From positions 1 to 7,514 of the forward strand of contig CAMLNJ010000134.1 in NCBI GenBank assembly GCA_946481225.1: 7,514 bases of DNA. The letters are read 5' to 3'. The DNA is from an uncultured Verrucomicrobiota bacterium (lineage in GTDB: Bacteria; Verrucomicrobiota; Verrucomicrobiae; Opitutales; Opitutaceae). Of this stretch, positions 1-6,223 are shown in pieces (within the stretch, counting starts at the first letter, position 1; each line of letters opens with the position of its first letter). Under the pieces are notes generated by a model. The model saw only the letters and a list, made by a program, of their open reading frames with translations. It was not told the origin of the DNA and searched no databases. The position numbers were made by a program, and so were the translations under genes.

Positions 1-1245
1 CATCATCATGCTCTTGAATGCCTGCTGCTGCGCCTGGGGCCATCCGGGGTAAGTGGTGAGGATCTCCGCGCCGCTGGCGAAGAGGTAGCCGCAGAGGCCG
101 GCGGCGAGGGAGCGATTGGTGTCGCCTTGGAGGCCGAGGAGATCGGACCAGACGTTGGCTATTTCGACGGCCTTGTTGGCGTAGGCGACGTCGCCGGTGA
201 TTTTCCAGCGGAGGGCGAGTTCGTAGATGGCCTGCGCGTCCTGCTGGGAGCGGGTGTAGTTGTTGCCCGAGGACCCGCGGACGATGTAGTCGACGTTGTA
301 GGCGGGCCACCAAGTCTGGGCCCAGGGGCTGTCGGCGAGGATGTCGTAGCCGGCCTTCCAGGGCTGGGCGTTGGCGGCGACTTTGGCGGCCATGCGATCA
401 AGGTCGGCCTGGGTGTGAAGGGCGCCGGGGTGGACGAAGGGGACGTAGGGCGCGGCGGTTGGCGTCATGTCGACCTGGAACACGCGGTCGCCGGCGAGGG
501 GCGTGGCCGGACTTCCCCAGTTCCGGATGTAGGCGGTGCCGCCGGCGTAGGGGTCGGGGGCGAAGTCGGAGCTGATGCCGAGCCACTCGAAGTAGTTGGA
601 GCCGCCGTTGCCGATGGCGAAGTCGAAGCCGTAGGTGGTGTTTGGCTCGAGGTGGACGGCGAAGGGCAGCAGGAGGGTGAGGTAGGTGCCGGGGCCGTTG
701 GCGCTCGTGCCGGAGCCGGGGTTGCCGGTGCCGCCGGAGTTGAAGCACTGCATCGAAAGCGTGGTGAAGTCGCTTTCGGTGATCTTGCCGACGGTGAGGA
801 TGATAGGGCCGTTGGTGAGGTTGAGGTTCCAGGTGGAGCCGTTGGAACCGGAGGCGGCGTTGTTGGTGTAGCCCGTCATGCGCACGGTGATGCTCGAGAC
901 ATCGTAGCCGTGGGGGTTGGCGCCGGTGGTGAAGCTTTGGCCCTGCCGGGGTTGGTTGTTGGCGACGTAGGTGGAGGCGTCGTTGGCGGCGCCGTTGTTG
1001 GCGCCGCCGTCTGCGTTGACGCCGGAGCCGCCGAGGTTGGCGGCGTCGAAGGCGGCGCCGGTCCAGTTGGTGACGGCGTCCGCGGAACCGGCGGGCTGGC
1101 CTGCGGTGTAGGCGATGGTGGATTTGAAGTTGATCTCGTGGGCCCTAAGGAGCGGCAGGCTGGCGCCTAGGAGCGCAAGGGCGGCGAGGCGCAGAGACCG
1201 GACGGCGACACCGAGGAGCGAGCAAGAGCGGGCGGGCAAAGGCAT
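1..1245 (-). CDS. Secreted alginate-lyase-family protein, N-terminal part (runs off window edge)
   Basis: An open frame of 415 codons runs from ATG at 1245-1243 to base 1 with no stop, so the 3' end is missing. Residues 1-35 form a signal peptide (MPLPARS, then an RSLRLAALALLGASLPLLRA core), so the product is probably exported. Residues 36 to about 262 are a Gly/Asn/Thr-rich beta-sandwich-like domain containing GQSFTTG and a later SSITV strand, a style common in verrucomicrobial secreted proteins. From about residue 270 the sequence resembles the helical alginate lyase family: FVHPGALHTQADLDRMAAKV, a PWKAGYD segment, then NNYTRSQQDAQAIYELALRW and KITGD. In this family such enzymes cleave uronic-acid polysaccharides by beta-elimination, but the catalytic Asn/His/Tyr region lies beyond the edge, so activity and substrate cannot be read. 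There is no Shine-Dalgarno motif; a pyrimidine tract abuts the ATG. A LacI gene lies upstream on the same strand, 273 bp away. It could also be a non-catalytic relative or a lyase for another glycan. Confidence 0.85.
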   Translation of the reverse strand, partial: MPLPARSCSLLGVAVRSLRLAALALLGASLPLLRAHEINFKSTIAYTAGQPAGSADAVTNWTGAAFDAANLGGSGVNADGGANNGAANDASTYVANNQPRQGQSFTTGANPHGYDVSSITVRMTGYTNNAASGSNGSTWNLNLTNGPIILTVGKITESDFTTLSMQCFNSGGTGNPGSGTSANGPGTYLTLLLPFAVHLEPNTTYGFDFAIGNGGSNYFEWLGISSDFAPDPYAGGTAYIRNWGSPATPLAGDRVFQVDMTPTAAPYVPFVHPGALHTQADLDRMAAKVAANAQPWKAGYDILADSPWAQTWWPAYNVDYIVRGSSGNNYTRSQQDAQAIYELALRWKITGDVAYANKAVEIANVWSDLLGLQGDTNRSLAAGLCGYLFASGAEILTTYPGWPQAQQQAFKSMMM

Positions 1246-1268
1246 GGGGAAAGGGAGGGGGAGGGGGG
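1246..1268 (+). other. G-quadruplex-type purine run abutting the lyase start codon
   Basis: All 23 bases on the plus strand are purines, in four G runs: 1246-1249, 1253-1255, 1257-1261 and 1263-1268, separated by AAA, A and A. This fits the classical pattern of four runs of at least three G with loops of 1-7. The plus strand is the template for the lyase gene, so the mRNA carries a C/U-rich tract directly before the AUG, where a ribosome binding site would be expected. Folding is inferred from pattern only. Confidence 0.5.
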
Positions 1269-1351
1269 CGCGCTCTTCTCGGGGCGAACACGGGCGGCCA
1301 AAGGGCCTGGAGATGATTCCGGCGCCGGGGACGGGGGCCGAGGAGGATGGG

Positions 1352-1367
1352 GCGTTATTTGTAACGC
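1352..1367. promoter_or_regulatory. Candidate LacI-type operator upstream of the lyase gene
   Basis: This is a perfect inverted repeat, GCGTTA-TTTG-TAACGC, about 107 bp upstream of the lyase ATG and downstream of the lacI stop. On the minus strand it reads GCGTTACAAATAACGC. It shares GCGTTA, three unmatched bases, then ATAAC, with the site at 2740-2755 in the lacI/dehydrogenase control region, so both are probably bound by the LacI protein. TACAAA inside it is a 4/6 match to a -10 element on the minus strand, so the site may overlap the lyase promoter. Binding is inference. Confidence 0.5.
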
Positions 1368-1380
1368 AAGGCAGGCCAAA

Positions 1381-1410
1381 GCCCTGCCGCCGAGGGAATG
1401 GCGGCAGGGC
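1381..1410 (-). terminator. Likely intrinsic terminator hairpin after lacI
   Basis: Arms GCCCTGCCGC (1381-1390) and GCGGCAGGGC (1401-1410) are perfectly complementary over 10 bp around a 10-nt loop. Read on the minus strand the hairpin lies about 110 nt after the lacI stop and is followed by TTTGG, a weak U tract; on the plus strand no T run follows. It would separate lacI transcription from the lyase promoter. The arm at 1381-1390 can also pair partly with GCAGG at 1371-1375, giving a competing fold. The short U tract limits confidence. Confidence 0.55.
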
Positions 1411-1518
1411 CAGGACGGCGGGGCCGGGGCGGCGCACGGCCTTATCCGGGAACGTGCGGTGGCTCGGGTCGTATCGAGGGGATCCGACGGCACGATCCGG
1501 ACCACCTCGGCTTTTGGC

Positions 1519-2625
1519 TTATCGCCCGAGTTGGGTTTGGACGCCGCGCCCGGGCAGCGAGGTGCCGTCGACCCAGGTGCCTTCGATCAAGATCTGGCGT
1601 TTTACGCGCGGTAAGCCGACGTCGCTGTCGTTGATGAGGGAGGCGAGGACGAGCACGCCGACGCGGCCGATCTCCTCGGGATTTTGATAGATGCCGGCGT
1701 CGATCGGGCAGTCGAGGATGGTGAGCGCGGCCAGTCCTACATCGTGCGGCACGCGCACGCCCATGGCTTTCAAGCGGGCGGGGATCGAAGGCAGCTCGGT
1801 GAGGATCGCGTCGGGGCGATGCTCGCGCCACCACGCCTCGAAGCGGAGCAGCTCCGCCTCGTGGTTTTCCTCGTTGAGGAGGCAAATCGGGACGCGGGCC
1901 TCGCCCTCTTGCGAGAGCTGGTCCCAGAGGGCGCCGGCGCCGAAGCCGCGCGCGCGCCACGCGTTGGAGACGAGTCCGATGCGCCGGTAGCCGCGGGCCC
2001 GCATCTCCGTCATGGCGCGCATCGCGTTGTAGACCTGGTGGGCCGTCACCGCGTGGATCGGCAGGATGTCGGGCATCTTGGTCAGGCCGACGAGGGAGAA
2101 CTGGCTCCAGTCGAAGCGCCTGGCCCACTCGGTTTGAAAGGGGCCGGGGGTGATGAGTATGCCGCGGATGTTGCGCGTGTGGAGGATCGTGGCCATGCGC
2201 TCGGGCGGCATGGCGTCGCTGACCGCGAACTCCTCAAGGCGGAAGCCGAGCTTCTCCGCCGAGGCGTGGGCGCCCTGCCAGTAGAGATCGAACTCGCGAA
2301 ACTTGCGTTGCTGTTTGGGGTCGGGCCACTGGTTGAACCAAGCGAGGGCGGCCTTGATCGGCGCGCCGGCCTTGGCCTGGCGGTATTGCACGAGCGCGGA
2401 GAGGGCGGGGTCGGGGCGGTAGCCCATCTCCTTCGCTTTTTTCAGGATGCGTTCCCGCAGCTGCTCGGAGATCCGGGGCTGGTTGCGCAGGGCGCGCGAG
2501 ACGGTCATCGCGGTGACGCCCACGGCCCCGGCGATGTCACGAAGGGTCACGCGCCGCAGCGGATCCTCGGGTTTCCCGCAGGTGGCGGGTGTTGCTGAAA
2601 CGGGGGCGTCTGCGGAGGGGCTCAT
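1519..2625 (-). CDS. LacI-family transcriptional regulator
   Basis: This is a 368-residue DNA-binding repressor or activator, close to the usual LacI length plus a 24-residue Ala/Pro-rich leader. The helix-turn-helix is at about residues 25-48 (RVTLRDIAGAVGVTAMTVSR) with the typical GYRPDP after it. The hinge reads ALSAL where classical members have ARxL: the Leu that enters the minor groove is kept (L78) but the Arg is replaced. Residues about 90-350 are the periplasmic-binding-protein-like sensor (IRGILITPG, YRRIGLVS, RPDAILTE, VPHDVGLAAL, GTWVDGTSL). I chose ATG at 2625 because it leaves a short leader before the HTH; in-frame ATG at 2703 and TTG at 2736 are alternatives, and none has a convincing ribosome site. 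The gene is divergent from the dehydrogenase and upstream of the lyase. Candidate operators at 2740-2755 and 1352-1367 suggest autoregulation and control of both neighbours. The effector is unknown; a sugar or sugar acid is likely from family knowledge. Confidence 0.93.
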   Translation of the reverse strand: MSPSADAPVSATPATCGKPEDPLRRVTLRDIAGAVGVTAMTVSRALRNQPRISEQLRERILKKAKEMGYRPDPALSALVQYRQAKAGAPIKAALAWFNQWPDPKQQRKFREFDLYWQGAHASAEKLGFRLEEFAVSDAMPPERMATILHTRNIRGILITPGPFQTEWARRFDWSQFSLVGLTKMPDILPIHAVTAHQVYNAMRAMTEMRARGYRRIGLVSNAWRARGFGAGALWDQLSQEGEARVPICLLNEENHEAELLRFEAWWREHRPDAILTELPSIPARLKAMGVRVPHDVGLAALTILDCPIDAGIYQNPEEIGRVGVLVLASLINDSDVGLPRVKRQILIEGTWVDGTSLPGRGVQTQLGR

Positions 2626-2739
2626 GGGGCGGGGTAGGCGCGGGCGGTTCCGGGGCGGCGGAGGCGACTGCTGGAAACCGGATTTGCGACGTGCCGACAC
2701 CATCGTGGCGTATTCGTCTCCCGGGGCGAGGACCAAGAG

Positions 2740-2755
2740 AGGTTATAATTAACGC
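2740..2755. promoter_or_regulatory. Candidate LacI operator in the divergent promoter
   Basis: The plus strand reads AGGTTATAATTAACGC, containing the 12-bp inverted repeat GTTA-TAAT-TAAC (2742-2753). Read on the minus strand it starts GCGTTA and ends TAACCT, matching the lyase-side site at 1352-1367 in GCGTTA and in ATAAC with the same spacing. It overlaps -10-like sequences for both directions, so a bound LacI protein would block both promoters. The sequence match is seen; binding and repression are inferred. Confidence 0.5.
2744..2749 (+). promoter_or_regulatory. -10 element (TATAAT), probably for the dehydrogenase gene
   Basis: TATAAT is a perfect sigma-70 -10 hexamer lying inside the inverted repeat. 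No good TTGACA-like -35 sits 16-18 bp upstream, where the DNA is GC-rich. It is 191 bp before the dehydrogenase ATG, implying a long untranslated leader if used. On the minus strand the overlapping TATAAC (2742-2747) could serve lacI. Confidence 0.4.
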
Positions 2756-2940
2756 CGGGCGGCGCTGGGACTTCGACGGAGGGGTGTGCTGACTGCTTGG
2801 GCTGGAGCGTCCATGGCGACGCCCGGAACTCCTTTTCGCCACCCTCCGCATCCCTTCGTGCGCGCCTCGATTCCCATCTCCGCCTCCGCCGACGCGCACG
2901 GCTCCCCTCGTCACTTTTGTGGCGATCCCTTCCGCCGCTC

Positions 2941-3942
2941 ATGAAACGCCTCAAAGGACTTTACATCTTGGAAGCCCGCTCGTTTGCGGACGTCTATGGG
3001 CCGGAGGAGCAACGCGACATCGCGCAATACGTCGAGATTCTTGCCGCTCCGCAAACGCGCGAATCGATTCAAGAGCGTCCCGGACTGCTTGCGGAGGCGG
3101 AGGTTATCTTCTCCGGGTGGGGGGCTCCGCTGATGGATGAGCGGTTCCTCGCCGCCGCGTCCAGGCTCCGCGCCGTGTTCTATGCGGCGGGCACGACGGG
3201 GTATTTCACCAGCGAGGCCTTTTGGGATCGCGAGATCACGCTCAGCAGCTCTTACGCCGCGAACGCCCTGCCCGTGGCGGAGTATGCGCTCGGCGCGATT
3301 CTTCTGGGCCTGAGAAACTTCTGGTCCTATTCGGCGCTCGCCCACCGAGGCGCCGATTGGCCGGGCACCGACGCGCCGATGCCTGGCGGTTTTCGGTCCA
3401 CTGTCGCCTTGATCGGCTGCGGGATGATCGCCCGCCGCCTGATTTCCCTGCTCAAGCCCTTCGATCTGCGCGTGCTCGTCTACGATCCCTTTCTCGACGA
3501 CTACGAGGCGGCGAAGCTCGGGGTGGATCGCTGCACCTTGGAAGACGCGTTTCGCCTGGGTGACGTGGTTTCGCTGCACGCGCCGAACAAGACCGAGACC
3601 CAAGGCATCATCGGACGCGACCACTTCATGGCGATGCGCCGTCGCGCGACTTTCATCAACACCGCCCGCGGGCCTATCATCCGGGAGGCCGATCTGATCG
3701 AGGCGCTCAGTCTGCGCCCCGATCTGACGGCGATCCTGGACGTGTGCGTGCAGGAACCGCCGCCGCCGGGCAGCCCTTTGTTGACCACTCCCAATCTCAT
3801 CCTGACGCCGCACATCGCGGGGTCGCACGCCGGCGAGTTGCGCAGGCTCGGCCGCTACATGGTCGACGAGCTCGAGCGCTACATTCGCGATCAGGCCCTG
3901 CGCTGGCGGATAACCCGCGAGTTGTCCGCCCGCCTCGCCTGA
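2941..3942 (+). CDS. D-2-hydroxyacid dehydrogenase family protein (NAD(P)-dependent)
   Basis: This is a 333-residue cytosolic oxidoreductase of the phosphoglycerate/2-hydroxyacid dehydrogenase family, which interconverts 2-hydroxy and 2-keto acids with NAD(P)H. The split substrate domain is at about residues 1-105 and 295-333, with the nucleotide-binding domain between. Visible motifs are the Rossmann loop VALIGCGMIARRL (G159-x-G161-x-x-A164, Ala in place of the last Gly), an acidic residue after the second strand (VYDPF, D182) that favours NAD, and the catalytic triad R243 (NTARGPI), E272 (CVQEPPP) and H291 (LTPHIAG). All catalytic residues are present, so it should be active; the substrate is not readable. 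ATG at 2941 is chosen because homology-like sequence (KRLKGLYILEARSF) begins there; no Shine-Dalgarno motif is visible. It is divergent from lacI with a shared control region and is likely part of the LacI regulon, perhaps acting on a sugar acid. It ends 33 bp from the convergent permease stop. Confidence 0.93.
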   Translation: MKRLKGLYILEARSFADVYGPEEQRDIAQYVEILAAPQTRESIQERPGLLAEAEVIFSGWGAPLMDERFLAAASRLRAVFYAAGTTGYFTSEAFWDREITLSSSYAANALPVAEYALGAILLGLRNFWSYSALAHRGADWPGTDAPMPGGFRSTVALIGCGMIARRLISLLKPFDLRVLVYDPFLDDYEAAKLGVDRCTLEDAFRLGDVVSLHAPNKTETQGIIGRDHFMAMRRRATFINTARGPIIREADLIEALSLRPDLTAILDVCVQEPPPPGSPLLTTPNLILTPHIAGSHAGELRRLGRYMVDELERYIRDQALRWRITRELSARLA

Positions 3943-3951
3943 CACCCCGTC

Positions 3952-3970
3952 GCGCGCAATTGTTTCGCGC
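3952..3970. terminator. Weak hairpin between convergent genes
   Basis: GCGCG (3952-3956) and CGCGC (3966-3970) flank a 9-nt AT-rich loop in the 33-bp gap between two convergent stop codons. It could act as a bidirectional terminator, but the stem is only 5 bp and no T tract follows on either strand. Confidence 0.25.
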
Positions 3971-3975
3971 CGGGT

Positions 3976-5763
3976 TCAGATCCCCGGCTGGAGCGGCCAG
4001 AGACGAGGGACCAAATACATCGCCATCGCGAACAAGACAAAGACGAGCGGGCCGCCGACCCGGACGAAATCCCAGAAGCGGTATCTGCCGGGGCCATAAA
4101 CCATCAGGCAGGCGGGCTCCAGCGGGGTCAGATAGGAGCAACTCGCGGCGACCGCGATCGCCATCACGAAGGCCCGCGGATTCAAGCCGAGCCGCAACGC
4201 GGTGTGGATGGCTATCGGCACGATGACCGCCGCGGCGGCCTGGTTGGACATCGGTTGGGTGAGCAGGACGGTCAGCAGGAAAAAACCGGCGAGAACCCAC
4301 ATGGGCGCCAGCCCCGACGCGAAGTGGGCGACATGCTCGGCCAGATATTCCGCGGTCCCGGTTTGGACCATGGCTTGTCCCAGTCCCAGCATGCTCGCGA
4401 TCAGGATCAACACCCGCCAATCGACATCGCGGTAGGCGTCGGCCGCGGTGATGCAGCGGGTCGCGAAGACCGCGAAGGCGCCGAGCAGGACGGCGACCGC
4501 GAGCGGCAGGGTGTTCGTTCCCGCGAGCACCAACGCCGCGCCAAAGATCGTGATCGCCCGCCACGCTTTCGGCCGGTTGCCGGCCTCGCCCTCGACCGCG
4601 TGGAGCACGCTCACCAGCCCCTCCCTCTCGATATGGGCAAATCCCGTCGCGCGTCCTTGCAGCAGGAGGACGTCGCCGACGCGCAGCGGCACATGGCTGA
4701 TTTTTTCGACGATGTTTTTGCCGTGGCGATTGATGCCGAGCACCTGCACTCCATACGTCTCGCGTAATCTGATCTCCCGGAGGGTCCGTTCGACGAGCCG
4801 CGAGCCGGGAACGACGAGCGCCTCGACCAGCGAGGCGTCCTCATCGCTCAGGTCGGGATCGGAAAGCTCGAGTTCCGCCCGAAGCTCTAGTCCCGCGGTG
4901 TCCTTGATCTTCAGCACGTCGGTGCGAGCGCCTTCCACGAGCAAGACATCGCCCGCCGCCAGCGTCATCTTCCGCTGCGGAAGAAGATACCGCGTCTTGT
5001 CGCGGATGATGCGGAGAAGGGTGAGCTCGAGGCCGCCCTTGAAGCTGAATTCGCCCACGGTTTTTCCGGCCCACGGGGAGCTCGGAAGCACGACTACGTC
5101 AGTGACGTAGGAACGAAGTCCGAATTGATCGAGAAGGCCCTGGGAGGGCGCGCGGCTCCTCACGAGATGGCGTCCGATGAAAAACGTGTAGGCGAGCCCG
5201 ACCGCCGCGATCGGCAGGCCGACCGGCGTCAGCTCGAAGAAGCCGATAGGCGAAAGCCCCGCGCGCGTCATGAGTCCGCTGATCACGAGGTTGGTGGATG
5301 TGCTGATAAGCGTCACCGAGCTGGTGAGGATCGACGCGAAGGCGACCGGCATCAGGAAACGCGAGGGCGAGGTTTTCGATTTGGCCGCCACGGCGATCAC
5401 GATGGGCAGGAAGAACGCGGCGGCGGCGGTGTTGCTGATGAAGGCGCTCAAGGCCGCGCACCCGACCATCATGAAGGCGAGCACGCGATCCGGGCTGCTG
5501 CCGGCCGCTCGAAGAACAGCCTGCCCCGCCAGCGCCACGACGCCTGTCTTGATCAGCGCCGAGGTCATGATGAGCAACCCGAGGATCATGATGACGGTTT
5601 CGCTGCCAAACCCCGCAAACGCATCGGCCGGCGAAAGCAGGCCGCTCAGAATCAGGGCCAGCAACAAGCCCAGCGCGACCACGTCGCTCGATAACCAGTC
5701 GAATGAAAAACAGACCAGGGCGGCGACGATGAGAAACAGGAGCAGGCCGATTTCGAAAGTCAT
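3976..5763 (-). CDS. SLC13-family permease with two TrkA-C (RCK_C) domains
   Basis: This is a 595-residue inner-membrane transporter, the usual length for the bacterial SLC13 permease type with an internal regulatory insert. Membrane segments fill residues 1 to about 200 (five or six helices starting IGLLLFLIVAALVCF) and about 400-590. The two halves carry the paired family motifs: SNT at 110-112 with STSTN at 154-158 in the first, and PMSNQAAAAVIVP around 504-516 in the second. Between them lie two soluble TrkA-C-like domains, about 215-300 and 305-390, each with the AGDVLLVEG or VGDVLLLQG strand typical of RCK_C; these usually sense small ligands. Family members carry divalent anions such as dicarboxylates or sulfate, usually with sodium; the substrate cannot be told here. 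ATG at 5763 has GGAG nine bases upstream. No LacI-type site is seen upstream, so the gene is probably not in that regulon. It converges on the dehydrogenase gene. Confidence 0.94.
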   Translation of the reverse strand: MTFEIGLLLFLIVAALVCFSFDWLSSDVVALGLLLALILSGLLSPADAFAGFGSETVIMILGLLIMTSALIKTGVVALAGQAVLRAAGSSPDRVLAFMMVGCAALSAFISNTAAAAFFLPIVIAVAAKSKTSPSRFLMPVAFASILTSSVTLISTSTNLVISGLMTRAGLSPIGFFELTPVGLPIAAVGLAYTFFIGRHLVRSRAPSQGLLDQFGLRSYVTDVVVLPSSPWAGKTVGEFSFKGGLELTLLRIIRDKTRYLLPQRKMTLAAGDVLLVEGARTDVLKIKDTAGLELRAELELSDPDLSDEDASLVEALVVPGSRLVERTLREIRLRETYGVQVLGINRHGKNIVEKISHVPLRVGDVLLLQGRATGFAHIEREGLVSVLHAVEGEAGNRPKAWRAITIFGAALVLAGTNTLPLAVAVLLGAFAVFATRCITAADAYRDVDWRVLILIASMLGLGQAMVQTGTAEYLAEHVAHFASGLAPMWVLAGFFLLTVLLTQPMSNQAAAAVIVPIAIHTALRLGLNPRAFVMAIAVAASCSYLTPLEPACLMVYGPGRYRFWDFVRVGGPLVFVLFAMAMYLVPRLWPLQPGI

Positions 5764-5777
5764 CGGAGTGGGCTCCG
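5764..5777 (-). promoter_or_regulatory. Ribosome site of the permease gene inside a small hairpin
   Basis: On the minus strand the leader ends CGGAG-CCCA-CTCCG directly before the ATG. GGAG (5776-5773) is the best Shine-Dalgarno candidate, nine bases from the start, and supports the chosen start. The same bases form a 5-bp stem with a 4-nt loop that would cover the ribosome site, a possible translational brake. Confidence 0.45.
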
Positions 5778-5842
5778 TGGGTTCGTTGTCCTTAGGGGGG
5801 AATGGCGATCAGTCGCAGGAAGGTTTCAGCGGTGCGTGGTGT

Positions 5843-5871
5843 GGAATAGGCGGCAAATTTCCATCGCACAA
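5843..5871 (-). promoter_or_regulatory. Possible weak promoter for the permease gene
   Basis: On the minus strand TTGTGC (5871-5866) and TATTCC (5848-5843) stand 17 bp apart, a correct sigma-70 spacing with about half of the consensus positions matched. Use of this promoter would give a leader of roughly 70-75 nt before the ATG at 5763. Matches of this quality can occur by chance. Confidence 0.22.
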
Positions 5872-6123
5872 CGAGTCGATTCCGGCCGGATTCGCCATGA
5901 CGCGTCGCCGTGGAGACAACCGTCTACGGCATCGGTCCGCAGCCCGGCTGCGAATCCCTCTATTCCGCCCGGCACGAGGCCCGGGGACTTGCGACATGAT
6001 CGCCGCGCGCACATCGGCGCCTGAAGCAGACCACCGCCCCGGGGCTTATCGGTGAAGGGCCTTCCGGGGGAGCCCGAAACGCCCGGCCATCCAGGTCGTC
6101 AGGCGGCTGCAATTGGAACGCAC

Positions 6124-6143
6124 AACACGTCTTGGATCGTGTT
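6124..6143 (-). terminator. Short inverted repeat downstream of the beta-strand-repeat gene
   Basis: AACACG (6124-6129) and CGTGTT (6138-6143) form a 6-bp stem with an 8-nt loop, about 80 bp past the stop of the gene that enters from the right. No clear U tract follows on the minus strand. It may be a weak terminator or a protein-binding site, or chance. Confidence 0.22.
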
Positions 6144-6223
6144 CCGGCAAGATGCCGCGCGTTTGTCCTCGGCGCGCTTGTTTGGAGCGGCTGCAACGCA
6201 ACCCAAGGGGCATGCGGGATGGT

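Larger units (their letters stand above)
2626..2940. promoter_or_regulatory. Divergent lacI/dehydrogenase control region
   Basis: These 315 bp separate two divergent start codons. The one clearly AT-rich patch, 2742-2752, holds the inverted repeat and a TATAAT and is the best place for promoters in both directions. From 2754 to 2940 the DNA is GC-rich with no supported gene. A frame joined to the dehydrogenase extends upstream to TTG at 2797, but its Arg/Ser/Pro-rich translation does not look like part of that enzyme. Confidence 0.6.
5764..6223. other. Non-coding intergenic region upstream of the permease gene
   Basis: These 460 bp lie between the permease start and the stop of the next minus-strand gene. 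Short open frames exist on both strands but none has a recognisable protein, a ribosome site or family-like composition. The region contains a 10-bp palindrome TCCGGCCGGA (5881-5890), a bulged hairpin at 5907-5930 (GCCGT/ACGGC with inner AGAC/GTCT), and a short inverted repeat at 6124-6143. I see no RNA gene, riboswitch or insertion sequence. Confidence 0.6.

Noticed and set aside
127..1170. Plus-strand open frame of 347 codons opposite the lyase gene
   Set aside because: Its translation is Gly/Val/Ala-rich low complexity with no domain. The minus-strand frame has a signal peptide and a recognisable family, so this is an antisense shadow of GC-rich coding.
1433..1458. Inverted repeat CGCACG...CGTGCG downstream of lacI
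   Set aside because: A 6-bp stem with a 14-nt loop and no T tract; the stronger hairpin at 1381-1410 is the better terminator.
1684..2598. Plus-strand open frame of 304 codons opposite lacI
   Set aside because: No motif, and it is fully overlapped by a clear LacI protein on the other strand; the open frame is a by-product of GC bias.
2797..2940. N-terminal extension of the dehydrogenase from TTG at 2797
   Set aside because: The 48 extra residues are Arg/Ser/Pro-rich and unlike the family. The natural beginning KRLKGLYIL follows the ATG at 2941.
2911..3945. Minus-strand open frame of 344 codons opposite the dehydrogenase
   Set aside because: Arg/Gln/Ala-rich with no domain, while the plus strand shows complete catalytic motifs of the dehydrogenase family.
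5946..5969. Sequence resembling the 3' end of tRNA-Ser (CGAATCCCTCT then ATTCCGCC)
   Set aside because: The preceding bases do not pair to make a T stem, and no matching acceptor 5' strand, D arm or anticodon arm was found upstream. It could be a chance match or an old attachment-site remnant, but nothing else of an island is visible.
5270..6055. Plus-strand open frame of 261 codons across the permease start and intergenic region
   Set aside because: Mostly antisense to the permease with no domain; the intergenic part is basic low-complexity sequence.
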